Positions 1 to 6,106 of a stretch of 13,062 nucleotides of DNA are shown here, piece by piece. The stretch spans positions 1,509 through 14,570 of the forward strand of contig DJVD01000303.1 of assembly GCA_002440805.1 (NCBI GenBank), in the 5' to 3' direction. The notes below the pieces were generated by a model. The model was not told the origin of the DNA. It did no database searches and saw nothing but the letters and a program-made list of their open reading frames with translations. Every line of letters starts with the position of its first letter. The first letter of the stretch is position 1. The DNA comes from Chloroflexi bacterium UBA6265 (GTDB taxonomy: Bacteria; Chloroflexota; Chloroflexia; Thermomicrobiales; UBA6265). The translations under genes and the position numbers were made by a program.

Positions 1-13
1 CGCCCCTACGGAT

Positions 14-29
14 GTGCACATATGTGCAC
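14..29. promoter_or_regulatory. 16-bp perfect palindrome, probable operator of the sugar importer operon
   Basis: The sequence GTGCACATATGTGCAC is its own reverse complement. Its core, TGCACA-TA-TGTGCA, recurs as TGCACA-CC-TGTGCA at 5089-5102 upstream of the sugar isomerase gene. It lies about 170 bp before the binding-protein start, so the promoter is probably close to or left of the window edge. A dimeric repressor of the LacI or GntR type is the simplest reader, but no such gene is in the window. The stretch from 30 to 196 shows no convincing gene. Confidence 0.55.
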
Positions 30-202
30 GCGCGGATGTTCGCGGCAAAGTTCAACCTTTCCTTTGCAATACGGGACGCGCCACGTCTCACCATTGGTGT
101 GTACGCAGGTGCGTGCGCAGTCCACGGCGCGATGCCGGGCGATGTGCCCTGCTGGCCGACCGTGGGGCCAAATTCCCTCGTCGATCCATCTGGAGGATGA
201 TG

Positions 203-1483
203 ATGACCCGTATTTCCCGTCGCTCGTTTGCCAAATCTGCCGCCGTCGCTGCCGCGGTTGGCGCCGCCAGCAGTCGCTTCGTCATGCCCGCCACCATCGC
301 GGCCCAAAACGCTCCGACCGAGATCGTATTCCACCACATCTGGGGAACACCGCCGGGCACAAAGGAAGAGCATCGCGATCCGATCATGGATGTGATTGAC
401 CTCTTCAACAGCAACGAGGCCGAAACCGGCATCCGCGTGGTCTCCCGCACCGATTCCGGCAGCTACGCCGAAGTGCTGCAGAAAACCCAGGCCGAGATGG
501 CCACCGGCAAGGGTCCGGATATCGTCTCCGTGCCGTGGGCCAACATCAACTGGGCCCGCGAAGGCCTGAACATGCGCCCCCTCAATGAGGTGAGCGACCA
601 GATCGATGCCCTGCAGGCCGGCCTGCGCCCGGATGTGATTCCGCTGGTGACGGTAGATGACCAGATGTGGGGCATGCCGTACGCCTTCTCCACCCCCATC
701 CTCTACCTGAACCGCGATCTCTTCGATGAAGCCGGCATCAATCCGGACGATGTGTTGAACGAGTGGGACTTCCTGCTCGGCGATGCCGCCATGGCCTTGC
801 GCGAGCATGTCGGCGGTCCGCTGCTGGATCTCACCGATGGCCAGTGGCCAGCCCAGGGCATCGCCCAATCCAACGGTGGTCGCGTGATGAACGACGACAA
901 CGTCTTCGTGATGGATAGCGCCGAAACCATCGCCGCCATGGACAAGATCGCCGAGCTTGATCGCGAGGGCATCCTCAATCGTTCCACCCGCGCCGAAGCC
1001 AGCGCCAGCTTCGTCGGCGGCACACTGCCGGTGTTCTACGCCTCGGTGGCATCGCTGAAGGGCCTGCGCGAGCAGAGCCAGTTCAACATGGAAACGCACA
1101 CCTTCCCTGTGTTCACCGGCAAGCCGCGCCAGATGAGCTGCGGTGGATCGTTCCTCGGCATGTTCTCGCAAGATGCCGAGAAGCAGCAGGCCGTGATGGA
1201 ATACCTCAAGTTCTCCATCACCAAGGAAGCCTACGAACTGTGGAACCAGCGCGGATACATGAACGCCACCGCGCTCGAGATGCCGGTTGTGCCTGGCCAG
1301 GAGCCGAGCTACGCCCACCTCGAAGAAGGCATCACGCCGGAAACCCCGTGGCCAACCGCCCGCGGCGGCGAATACGGCGCGATGTGGGCCGAAACCGTGG
1401 CCCGCATCTGGACCAACAACATCTCCGCCGAGGAAGGCTGCACCCAAATTGCCGCCGAGCTCAACAGCCTGGTTGGCAACTAG
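203..1483 (+). CDS. Sugar ABC transporter substrate-binding protein (CUT1 family, Tat signal)
   Basis: Extracytoplasmic binding protein that would capture a sugar or oligosaccharide and deliver it to the two permeases encoded next. It has 426 residues, normal for family 1 solute-binding proteins. The N-terminus has a twin-arginine motif, SRRSFAK (residues 5-11), then an alanine-rich hydrophobic stretch and a probable cleavage site near residue 35 (AAQNA). There is no lipobox cysteine. Mature-domain features typical of the family include GKGPDIV, the YAFSTPILYLNRDLF segment and the W-rich C-terminal region. Three in-frame ATGs follow one another at 197, 200 and 203; GGAGG at 192-196 gives the best spacing (6 nt) to 203, so I chose that one. 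The reading frame is open further upstream but without family similarity. The substrate cannot be read from the sequence. Confidence 0.93.
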   Translation: MTRISRRSFAKSAAVAAAVGAASSRFVMPATIAAQNAPTEIVFHHIWGTPPGTKEEHRDPIMDVIDLFNSNEAETGIRVVSRTDSGSYAEVLQKTQAEMATGKGPDIVSVPWANINWAREGLNMRPLNEVSDQIDALQAGLRPDVIPLVTVDDQMWGMPYAFSTPILYLNRDLFDEAGINPDDVLNEWDFLLGDAAMALREHVGGPLLDLTDGQWPAQGIAQSNGGRVMNDDNVFVMDSAETIAAMDKIAELDREGILNRSTRAEASASFVGGTLPVFYASVASLKGLREQSQFNMETHTFPVFTGKPRQMSCGGSFLGMFSQDAEKQQAVMEYLKFSITKEAYELWNQRGYMNATALEMPVVPGQEPSYAHLEEGITPETPWPTARGGEYGAMWAETVARIWTNNISAEEGCTQIAAELNSLVGN

Positions 1484-1501
1484 CTTCCGCTGTTTCGCGT
1501 A

Positions 1502-1536
1502 CCACAGGAGTCGGGCCACCCGCCTGGCTCCTGTGG
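1502..1536 (+). other. Intercistronic hairpin between binding protein and permease genes
   Basis: CCACAGGAG (1502-1510) pairs perfectly with CTCCTGTGG (1528-1536), and an inner CGGG-cca-CCCG (1512-1522) can stack inside. There is no U-run after it, so it is not a standard terminator. Its place, just after the binding-protein stop and before the permease ribosome binding site, matches the known use of such structures (as between malE and malF) to protect the 3' end of the binding-protein message and keep that protein in excess over the permeases. Confidence 0.5.
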
Positions 1537-1564
1537 GCATGAACGTTTCCCAACGGGAGGGCGT

Positions 1565-2539
1565 ATGGAAAACACCTCGGCATCGCTGCCCACAATCGCC
1601 AGGCCGCGCCAGCACGAGCGGGTTCATGTGGCCCACATCAGCCTCGCTGGCCGCATCGGCAAACAAATGGAATCGCTGGCGCCCTACATGCTGCTGTTGC
1701 CGCTGGTGAGCCTGATCCTGCTGTTTGTGTACTGGCCGCTGGTTTACTCGTTTTACCTCAGCTTTTTCGATTGGAACTTCGTCACCGCCAACAAGCCATT
1801 TGTGGGGTTCGATAATTTCACCCGCATGTGGAACGATCGCCGCTTCCTGGAATCGCTGAACGGTACCTGGAAGTATTTCGTCATCCTCGTGCCGATCCAG
1901 GTTTTCCTGCCGCTGGGGTTGGCGCTGATGTTGTGGCCAATCCGCAAATCGAGAATGCAGAACACCTATCGCTTCGTGCTGTTCTCCCCCACCGTTATCG
2001 CCTATTCGGTGGCGGCCGTGCTGTGGCTGTGGATCTTCAATCCGCTGCAGGGCGTGCTCAACAAGGTGCTGATCGACTTCGGTTTCGAGCGGATCAATTG
2101 GCTGTCCGATCCCGATGTGGCGATCTGGTCGATCGTGATCGTGGCCTCGTGGAAAACCATCGGCTTCCACCTGCTGCTCTATCTGGCAGCACTGGAGGCG
2201 GTGCCCACCGATGTGATCGAGGCGGCATCCATCGATGGCGCCAGCAACTGGGAAACCATGAAATCCATCCGCTTCCCGTTGATTACGCCCACCTTCTTCT
2301 TCGTGCTGGTCACCACCGTGATCTCGGTGAACGACGATGTATTCGGCGCGATCAATGTGCTCACCGATGGAGGCCCGTTCAACAGCACCTCCAATATCGT
2401 CTACTACCTCTATGAACAGGGGTTTGTGTTCTTCCAAATCGGCTCGGCCAGCGCTGTGTCCGTGATCGTGTTCATCGCCACCGCGTTGCTCACCTGGGTG
2501 CAGTTCCGCTTCGGCGAAAGGTTTGTGCACTATGGATAG
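1565..2539 (+). CDS. Sugar ABC transporter permease, MalF/UgpA type
   Basis: First membrane subunit of the importer, 324 residues. An N-terminal cytoplasmic stretch of about 38 residues is followed by hydrophobic segments near residues 40-68, 104-123, 136-158, 187-209, 243-258 and 294-312. The cytoplasmic EAA loop that docks the ATPase is clear at about 219-240: IEAASIDGASNW then RFPLITPT. The LTDGGPFNST segment (266-275) is a familiar MalF-family signature. GGGAGG at 1555-1560 sits 4 nt before the ATG. The gene follows the binding-protein gene by 81 bp and overlaps the next permease by 8 bp. No ATPase gene is nearby, so the complex probably uses a shared MsmX/UgpC-like ATPase encoded elsewhere. 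Confidence 0.93.
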   Translation: MENTSASLPTIARPRQHERVHVAHISLAGRIGKQMESLAPYMLLLPLVSLILLFVYWPLVYSFYLSFFDWNFVTANKPFVGFDNFTRMWNDRRFLESLNGTWKYFVILVPIQVFLPLGLALMLWPIRKSRMQNTYRFVLFSPTVIAYSVAAVLWLWIFNPLQGVLNKVLIDFGFERINWLSDPDVAIWSIVIVASWKTIGFHLLLYLAALEAVPTDVIEAASIDGASNWETMKSIRFPLITPTFFFVLVTTVISVNDDVFGAINVLTDGGPFNSTSNIVYYLYEQGFVFFQIGSASAVSVIVFIATALLTWVQFRFGERFVHYG

Positions 2540-3377
2540 CCAACGATTGGGGTCCTACGCCAGCAAGTGGAGCCTGCACATCGTGCTGATCGTGATCTGC
2601 CTGGCAACGGTGTTCCCGTTCCTGTGGATGTTCAGCACCATGCTGAAACCGGCCGATGAGATCTTCACCAAAGATATCCAGATCCTGCCACGCACGCTGG
2701 AATGGGCCAACTTCTCCCGCGCGCTCGATATCTTCCCGGTGCTGCGCTGGACGTGGAACAGCTTCGGCCTTTCCATCATCATCACCGCTGGCAAGTTACT
2801 CATCAGCGTGCCGGCCGCATACGCGTTCTCGCGGCTGCACTTCCGGTTCAAGCCGCTGTTGTTCGCGGTGGTGTTGGTGACGATGATCGTGCCGGGTGTG
2901 GTCACGACCGTACCGAATTACGTGATGATCAACCACTTCGGCTGGCTCAATACGTGGATCGGCGTGATCATTCCCAGCCTGCCCGGCACTGCGTTTTACG
3001 TGTTTTTGCTGCGCCAGAACATGATGACACTGCCGCAGGAACTGGTGGATGCGGGGCGCGTCGACGGTGCCGGCACGTATCGCATCCTCTGGGACATCAT
3101 CATTCCGAATGTAAAACCAACCATCGCCGTGGTGACGATCCTCTCCTTCCTCGGCGCCTGGAACCAGTACCTGTGGCCGTTGCTGGTGCTGAGCGGCTTC
3201 GAGAACCGCACGCTGGCCACTGGCATGCCGTTCTTCACCGGCAATGCCGAATCGGCCCAGATGTGGGGGCCGATGATGGCCACCGCCGCGATGGCCGCCC
3301 TGCCACCGCTGATCGTGTACGCCATTTTCCAGAAGCAGATCATCAACGCCTTTGTGACATCCGGCATCAAGGGGTAG
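2532..3377 (+). CDS. Sugar ABC transporter permease, MalG/UgpE type
   Basis: Second membrane subunit of the importer, 281 residues. The first hydrophobic segment is at about residues 15-37, with others near 74-98, 107-132, 138-162, 195-221 and 250-268. The EAA loop runs at about 170-192 (ELVDAGRVDGAGTY, then IIIP), and the C-terminus GIKG is typical of MalG-like proteins. I use the ATG at 2532, which has GAAAGG (2516-2521) 10 nt upstream; a TTG at 2523 in the same frame has no usable site. The start lies inside the end of the preceding permease gene (8-bp overlap), so translation is likely coupled and the subunits made in equal amounts. Confidence 0.93.
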   Translation: MDSQRLGSYASKWSLHIVLIVICLATVFPFLWMFSTMLKPADEIFTKDIQILPRTLEWANFSRALDIFPVLRWTWNSFGLSIIITAGKLLISVPAAYAFSRLHFRFKPLLFAVVLVTMIVPGVVTTVPNYVMINHFGWLNTWIGVIIPSLPGTAFYVFLLRQNMMTLPQELVDAGRVDGAGTYRILWDIIIPNVKPTIAVVTILSFLGAWNQYLWPLLVLSGFENRTLATGMPFFTGNAESAQMWGPMMATAAMAALPPLIVYAIFQKQIINAFVTSGIKG

Positions 3378-3383
3378 CACCAC

Positions 3384-3424
3384 AAACCAACGACCCCCGG
3401 CGATCGCCGGGGGTCGTTGGTTTT
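3384..3424 (+). terminator. Rho-independent terminator of the sugar importer operon
   Basis: A 40-bp perfect palindrome (3384-3423) can form an 18-bp stem with a 4-nt GATC loop. It begins 6 bp after the second permease stop and continues into TTTT at 3421-3424. The left side begins with AAA, so it may also work for the minus-strand gene that ends at 3511. Confidence 0.85.
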
Positions 3425-3510
3425 GCTCAATGTGCGAGTAGCTGTTCAGCAGTGCATATCACCAGCGAACCTTGCCGAGGAGCGCTGGCTTCCTCCACAT
3501 CTCAAAGTCG

Positions 3511-3843
3511 TTACCCTTCAGTTCCCGGCGGACGGTAGGTGATCGATCCTGCTTTCCCAAGGGCTTCGAGGGTCTCCTCGACGGTGAGCAGGGGAATCGT
3601 TTCCAGCGAGCTCAGCGCTCCACCGGCGCTGATGGCAAGTGAATTGGCCGCCATTGCCACGTTGTCCGGTGCGTCGTAAAGCGCATAGGCATCGTGCTCG
3701 CCGAGGGCATACCAGAATCCCTGGAGCGAGCCTCCCACGGCCTCGATGTAGTTCGTGGCAGCCGCCCGTCGATCCTCGGGATTGGCGATAAGCTTGGCCC
3801 ACGTAGCAGGCGTATAGCTGAACCGGGTGAGGTAAAGAGACAT
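3511..3843 (-). CDS. GYD-domain protein
   Basis: Small cytoplasmic protein of 110 residues, the usual size for single-domain GYD proteins, which have a ferredoxin-like alpha/beta fold and no firmly known reaction. Visible family features are the start MSLYLTRFSYTP, the central GFWYALGEHDAYALYDAPD (residues 42-60, corresponding to the GYD region) and the C-terminal LLTVEETLEAL. I start at the ATG at 3843 because AGGAGG lies 5 nt upstream; the frame is open 11 codons further without a site. It points towards the importer operon but is transcribed separately, from a promoter at about 3910-3938. Family assignment is good; role unknown. Confidence 0.8.
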   Translation of the reverse strand: MSLYLTRFSYTPATWAKLIANPEDRRAAATNYIEAVGGSLQGFWYALGEHDAYALYDAPDNVAMAANSLAISAGGALSSLETIPLLTVEETLEALGKAGSITYRPPGTEG

Positions 3844-3909
3844 CGAAACCTCCTCTGGTGTGACACGCGAACGCAAGACAGGACGTACCCCTGATGGTGG
3901 TAGGGCCCC

Positions 3910-3938
3910 AGCATATCACTCGCTGCGCGTTATGTCAT
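3910..3938 (-). promoter_or_regulatory. Sigma-70-type promoter of the GYD gene
   Basis: On the minus strand ATGACA (3938-3933) and TATGCT (3915-3910) are separated by 17 bp, matching the -35 and -10 consensus at 5 and 4 of 6 positions. Transcription would begin near 3903, leaving a leader of about 60 nt. Confidence 0.45.
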
Positions 3939-4027
3939 CCAGTTCTGCCATGCGCTGTTGCTGGTGTGAAGGCACCACGAAACTGGGGTACGGTGTCCGG
4001 GTCTGAGCCAGCGACATTGAGGTGGTA

Positions 4028-4052
4028 CGCCCGGGGGTGATTCCCCCGGGCG
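4028..4052. other. GC-rich hairpin in the gap between the GYD and isomerase genes
   Basis: CGCCCGGGGG (4028-4037), loop TGATT and CCCCCGGGCG (4043-4052) form a perfect 10-bp stem. It lies about 80 bp past the end of the minus-strand isomerase gene and has no U-run on either strand, so it may be a Rho-assisted terminator or a 3'-end stabiliser. The rest of the gap 3939-4131 shows no supported gene. Confidence 0.4.
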
Positions 4053-4131
4053 AATAGGGAGGATTGCATGCCACCATCCTGTGGGGGGAAGATCGATTGC
4101 GACCGGAACCACTCCCAAGGTGTGGTGAGCG

Positions 4132-4962
4132 TTACTCGCTGTAGCCGCGCTCGTTGAGGAACGCCGCACCGCGTTGGATGGCGGTCTTGTCCTTCAACTC
4201 GATGATCAAGCGCGGGTTTTGCTCGCCCTGGCGCAACGCCTCGAAAATGCTGGCGAAGTTGATCAGGCCGTCCCCGGGCGTCCAGTGGCGATCGCTGAGG
4301 GCATCGTTATCCTGGATGTGAATATGCTCCAGCCACGCGCCGGCATCACGGATGTACTGGTCGTTCGGCATGCCTCCCTGCGGCACGCGCAATTGGCAAT
4401 GGCCGATATCCAGGCTCAGGCGCAGGTTGGGGTGATTAATCGCCTCCATCACGGCCAGCACCGGATAGCAGCTGAAATCGTGGATATTCTCCAACACCAA
4501 CATCACGCCGTTTGCCTCGGCCACAGGCAGCACATCGGCGAGGGTGGCACCGATCAACTCGATGTTCTTCTCCATTTCCACCGGATCGCCGCCAAACGTG
4601 AACGGATTCACCCAGCCGTTGAACGGGCTATGGATCACCATGTGCGAGCCGCCAAACATGGCGGTAAACGCGATCGCCTGGTTGTAGCGCTTCGCCACCA
4701 ACTGCTGGAACAACGGATCCGGCGAGTTCAGGGGCACGCCCCGGAATGGACCATGCACACCGCGTCGGCCAGTATGGCCATCAAGCATCTGGTTAATCTG
4801 GTCGGCGCGGCGCTGTTGCTCATCGCGATCGTCCAGCAGCAGCGGATCGGCGGCATCGCCAATTTCGAGGTCGCGATTGCCCTCGAGGAACCAATCGCGA
4901 TTGAGATGAAGATCGGCCACATTCGTGGCGGCCCCGAGCGTGTACCGTTTGGCGGCATCCAT
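4132..4962 (-). CDS. Sugar phosphate isomerase/epimerase-like TIM-barrel protein
   Basis: Cytoplasmic protein of 276 residues in the xylose-isomerase-like TIM-barrel (AP endonuclease 2) family, which includes sugar and inositol isomerases/epimerases. Metal-site motifs appear in the expected order: HSPF (His111), VLENIHD (Glu158), LSLDIGHC (Asp185, His188), HIHIQDND (His215, Asp218) and LIIELKD (Glu255). The start is the ATG at 4962 with AAGGA 10 nt upstream; earlier in-frame codons fall in the control region and lack family similarity. Its upstream region carries the same inverted repeat as the ABC importer operon, so I infer that it acts on the imported sugar or a derivative. Fold is fairly sure; substrate is not visible. 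Confidence 0.87.
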   Translation of the reverse strand: MDAAKRYTLGAATNVADLHLNRDWFLEGNRDLEIGDAADPLLLDDRDEQQRRADQINQMLDGHTGRRGVHGPFRGVPLNSPDPLFQQLVAKRYNQAIAFTAMFGGSHMVIHSPFNGWVNPFTFGGDPVEMEKNIELIGATLADVLPVAEANGVMLVLENIHDFSCYPVLAVMEAINHPNLRLSLDIGHCQLRVPQGGMPNDQYIRDAGAWLEHIHIQDNDALSDRHWTPGDGLINFASIFEALRQGEQNPRLIIELKDKTAIQRGAAFLNERGYSE

Positions 4963-4990
4963 GGACTGCGTTTCCTTCCGTGGGAACGTG

Positions 4991-5014
4991 CGGTGGTGCC
5001 TGGTTGCACCACCG
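4991..5014. promoter_or_regulatory. 9-bp inverted repeat in the isomerase leader
   Basis: CGGTGGTGC (4991-4999) and GCACCACCG (5006-5014) are exact reverse complements around a 6-nt spacer. The site is about 30-50 bp before the isomerase start, so it could be a second operator or an RNA hairpin in the 5' leader. Confidence 0.4.
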
Positions 5015-5074
5015 ATACCCCCATGGTCGGGAGGCGCGCATGGCACAGCATCAACACGGGGTTAATCAGGCCCG

Positions 5075-5102
5075 TGCACACTGGCGATTGCACACCTGTG
5101 CA
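5075..5102. promoter_or_regulatory. Probable operator TGCACA-N2-TGTGCA plus an extra half-site
   Basis: TGCACA-CC-TGTGCA occupies 5089-5102 and matches both half-sites and the spacer length of the palindrome at 15-28 before the ABC importer. A further half-site TGCACA is at 5075-5080, 14 bp away centre to centre. The site is between the divergent isomerase and Lrp genes, and could control either; the link with the importer favours the isomerase. Confidence 0.5.
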
Positions 5103-5128
5103 TGCGATGTTGCGGAGGATGCGAACAA

Positions 5129-5148
5129 GGCTGGGGTATGATCCAGCC
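5129..5148 (+). promoter_or_regulatory. Inverted repeat enclosing a -10-like TATGAT
   Basis: GGCTGG (5129-5134) and CCAGCC (5143-5148) flank GGTATGAT. TATGAT at 5137-5142 resembles a -10 box but has no recognisable -35. The ten bases GGGGTATGAT (5133-5142) recur before the first flavoprotein gene at 7381-7390. It may be an extended -10 promoter that can be covered by a regulator, or a small hairpin. Confidence 0.3.
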
Positions 5149-5186
5149 AGACCGCCCAATTGGGGGAGCCCTTGTCCGCCAACAGA

Positions 5187-5292
5187 ATGATCACGTCCAA
5201 AGATGGCAAGATTGAAGATGATTCGTCACAAAAATAGGATTGACAACAGATGATTCGTCAGGCAATATACGAAGTACACAGTATGATCATCT
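5187..5292 (+). repeat. Helically phased ATGAT array upstream of the Lrp gene
   Basis: ATGAT begins at 5187, 5218, 5250 and 5283, with spacings of 31, 32 and 33 bp, each close to three turns of B-DNA. Two central copies are part of a 13-bp exact direct repeat, AGATGATTCGTCA, at 5216-5228 and 5248-5260. The outer copies diverge after the core; the last is followed by an inverted ATCATCT (5286-5292). The array overlaps the promoter at 5240-5268. Lrp/AsnC octamers bind such phased sites, so this is probably the autoregulatory site of the adjacent gene. Confidence 0.6.
5240..5268 (+). promoter_or_regulatory. Sigma-70-type promoter of the Lrp/AsnC gene
   Basis: TTGACA (5240-5245), a perfect -35, is 17 bp from CAATAT (5263-5268), a 4-of-6 match to the -10 box. 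One copy of the 13-bp repeat (5248-5260) fills the spacer and another lies just upstream (5216-5228), so binding there would affect polymerase directly. The rest of the 373-bp gap 4963-5335 holds the sites listed separately, a 10-bp palindrome CCCAATTGGG (5155-5164), and a doubtful 21-codon frame at 5172-5237. Confidence 0.65.
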
Positions 5293-5335
5293 GTCCCCTA
5301 CCGCTTGCTTTAGACGGAAAGGAACGCGCCGCCAC

Positions 5336-5800
5336 ATGATGCCAGATGCAACTGATTCCGTGATTCTCACCATGCTTCAGGAGAACGCCCGTACCAGCAA
5401 TGCCGAGATTGCCCGCGCACTCGGCATCGCTCCCAGCGCCGTGCTGGAGCGGATTCGCAAGCTGGAACAAAAGGGGACGATTCAGGGCTATCACGCCCGC
5501 ATTAATCCTGAGGCAATCGGGCAAGGCCTGACCGCGTTTATTCGCGTGCGCACCGGCTTTGGCGATAGCCATCAGCGCGCCATGACCGCGCTGGCCGAGA
5601 TTCCCGAGATCATGGAGATTCACGAAACCGCGGGAGACGATTGCCTGATGCTGAAAATGCGGGTTGCGGATATGAAGGCGTTTAACGACCTGTTGAATGC
5701 GAAGATCCGGCCCATTGAAGGCATCGTGGACCATCGCACAACTGTGGTGATTAATACCGCAAAGGAATCATCAATTCTCCAGTTGCCTGCGAAGGACTAA
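5336..5800 (+). CDS. Lrp/AsnC-family transcriptional regulator
   Basis: DNA-binding regulator of 154 residues, the usual length for this family. The N-terminal winged HTH covers about residues 5-52: NARTSNAEIARALGIAPSAV then ERIRKLEQKGTIQGYHARI. The C-terminal RAM (ligand-binding and oligomerisation) domain covers about 60-140, with the ETAGDDCLMLKM segment near the effector pocket. Members form octamers and commonly respond to amino acids, though the ligand here is unknown. Two ATGs in tandem begin at 5336 and 5339; a purine-rich GGAAAGGA (5316-5323) is 12 nt before the first. The frame extends to 5240, but that part overlaps the promoter and has no family similarity. A promoter and phased repeats upstream point to autoregulation. 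The divergent isomerase gene may share control. Confidence 0.92.
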   Translation: MMPDATDSVILTMLQENARTSNAEIARALGIAPSAVLERIRKLEQKGTIQGYHARINPEAIGQGLTAFIRVRTGFGDSHQRAMTALAEIPEIMEIHETAGDDCLMLKMRVADMKAFNDLLNAKIRPIEGIVDHRTTVVINTAKESSILQLPAKD

Positions 5801-5842
5801 TTCTGGCATTCCAGGTGGCACGGCGTTCCAGGAGACCACACC

Positions 5843-5956
5843 ATGGAACTGCTCACCATCTTCTTGTTTATCGGCATCCTTACACTGGTAGCAATCGCAA
5901 GCCTGATGTGGGGATGCGATTCCCGCACCCACGACGACACATTACACCGGTGGTAA
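5843..5956 (+). CDS. Small single-pass membrane protein (37 residues)
   Basis: A short gene with a good site, AGGAG at 5830-5834, 8 nt before the ATG and 42 bp after the Lrp stop. The protein begins MELLTIFLFIGILTLVAIAS, a hydrophobic segment of about 20 residues, then MWGCDSRTHDD and a polar tail ending in RW. The WG-x-DSR pattern after the membrane segment resembles small membrane proteins I recall from Actinobacteria and Chloroflexota, but I cannot name a family. It is probably co-transcribed with the Lrp gene, since a terminator follows at 5976. Function unknown. The strength of the site, the clean hydrophobic profile and the terminator all support a real gene. Confidence 0.7.
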   Translation: MELLTIFLFIGILTLVAIASLMWGCDSRTHDDTLHRW

Positions 5957-5975
5957 CACACCACCCACTCTCCCC

Positions 5976-6008
5976 AAGGCCCGGAAACAGTGCTATTTCC
6001 GGGCCTTT
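5976..6008 (+). terminator. Rho-independent terminator after the Lrp / small-protein unit
   Basis: AAGGCCCGGAAA (5976-5987) and TTTCCGGGCCTT (5996-6007) form a perfect 12-bp stem with an 8-nt loop; TTT at 6006-6008 overlaps the end of the stem. It begins 20 bp after the small membrane protein stop. Confidence 0.75.
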
Positions 6009-6047
6009 GCTGTTGCCGGAATCTTTCCCTTCATTGGGTGGGCCGAG

Positions 6048-6066
6048 TATCATGGCCTGCAGGCCA
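6048..6066 (+). promoter_or_regulatory. -10-like box and 14-bp palindrome before the MFS exporter
   Basis: TATCAT (6048-6053) could be a -10 box, although the -35 region is weak (TTCCCT at 6025-6030, 17 bp away). It runs directly into the perfect palindrome TGGCCTGCAGGCCA (6053-6066), which would cover the transcription start. This is a classic position for a repressor operator, as in TetR- or MarR-controlled efflux genes. It is 40 bp before the MFS start codon. Confidence 0.45.
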
Positions 6067-6106
6067 CTTTGCCACCAACCGCGATCCCCTGCAGAAACCG
6101 GATGAC

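Noticed and set aside
14..202. 63-codon upstream extension of the binding protein
   Set aside because: It would place the Tat signal internally; the GGAGG before 203 and the family pattern support the later start.
2702..3538. 278-codon plus-strand frame overlapping the second permease and its terminator
   Set aside because: Arginine/histidine-rich shadow; it runs through the terminator and into the end of the GYD gene.
3930..4169. 79-codon minus-strand frame past the isomerase
   Set aside because: It begins inside the isomerase gene, reads through the 4028-4052 hairpin, and has no ribosome site or motif.
4752..4757. Isolated TGCACA half-site in the isomerase coding region, and similar single half-sites elsewhere
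   Set aside because: No inverted partner at the right spacing; six-base matches occur by chance.
4174..5190. 338-codon open frame on the plus strand opposite the isomerase
   Set aside because: It is antisense to a gene with clear metal-site motifs, its product has no recognisable domain, it has no ribosome site, and it runs through the control region. Such frames are expected opposite high-G+C genes.
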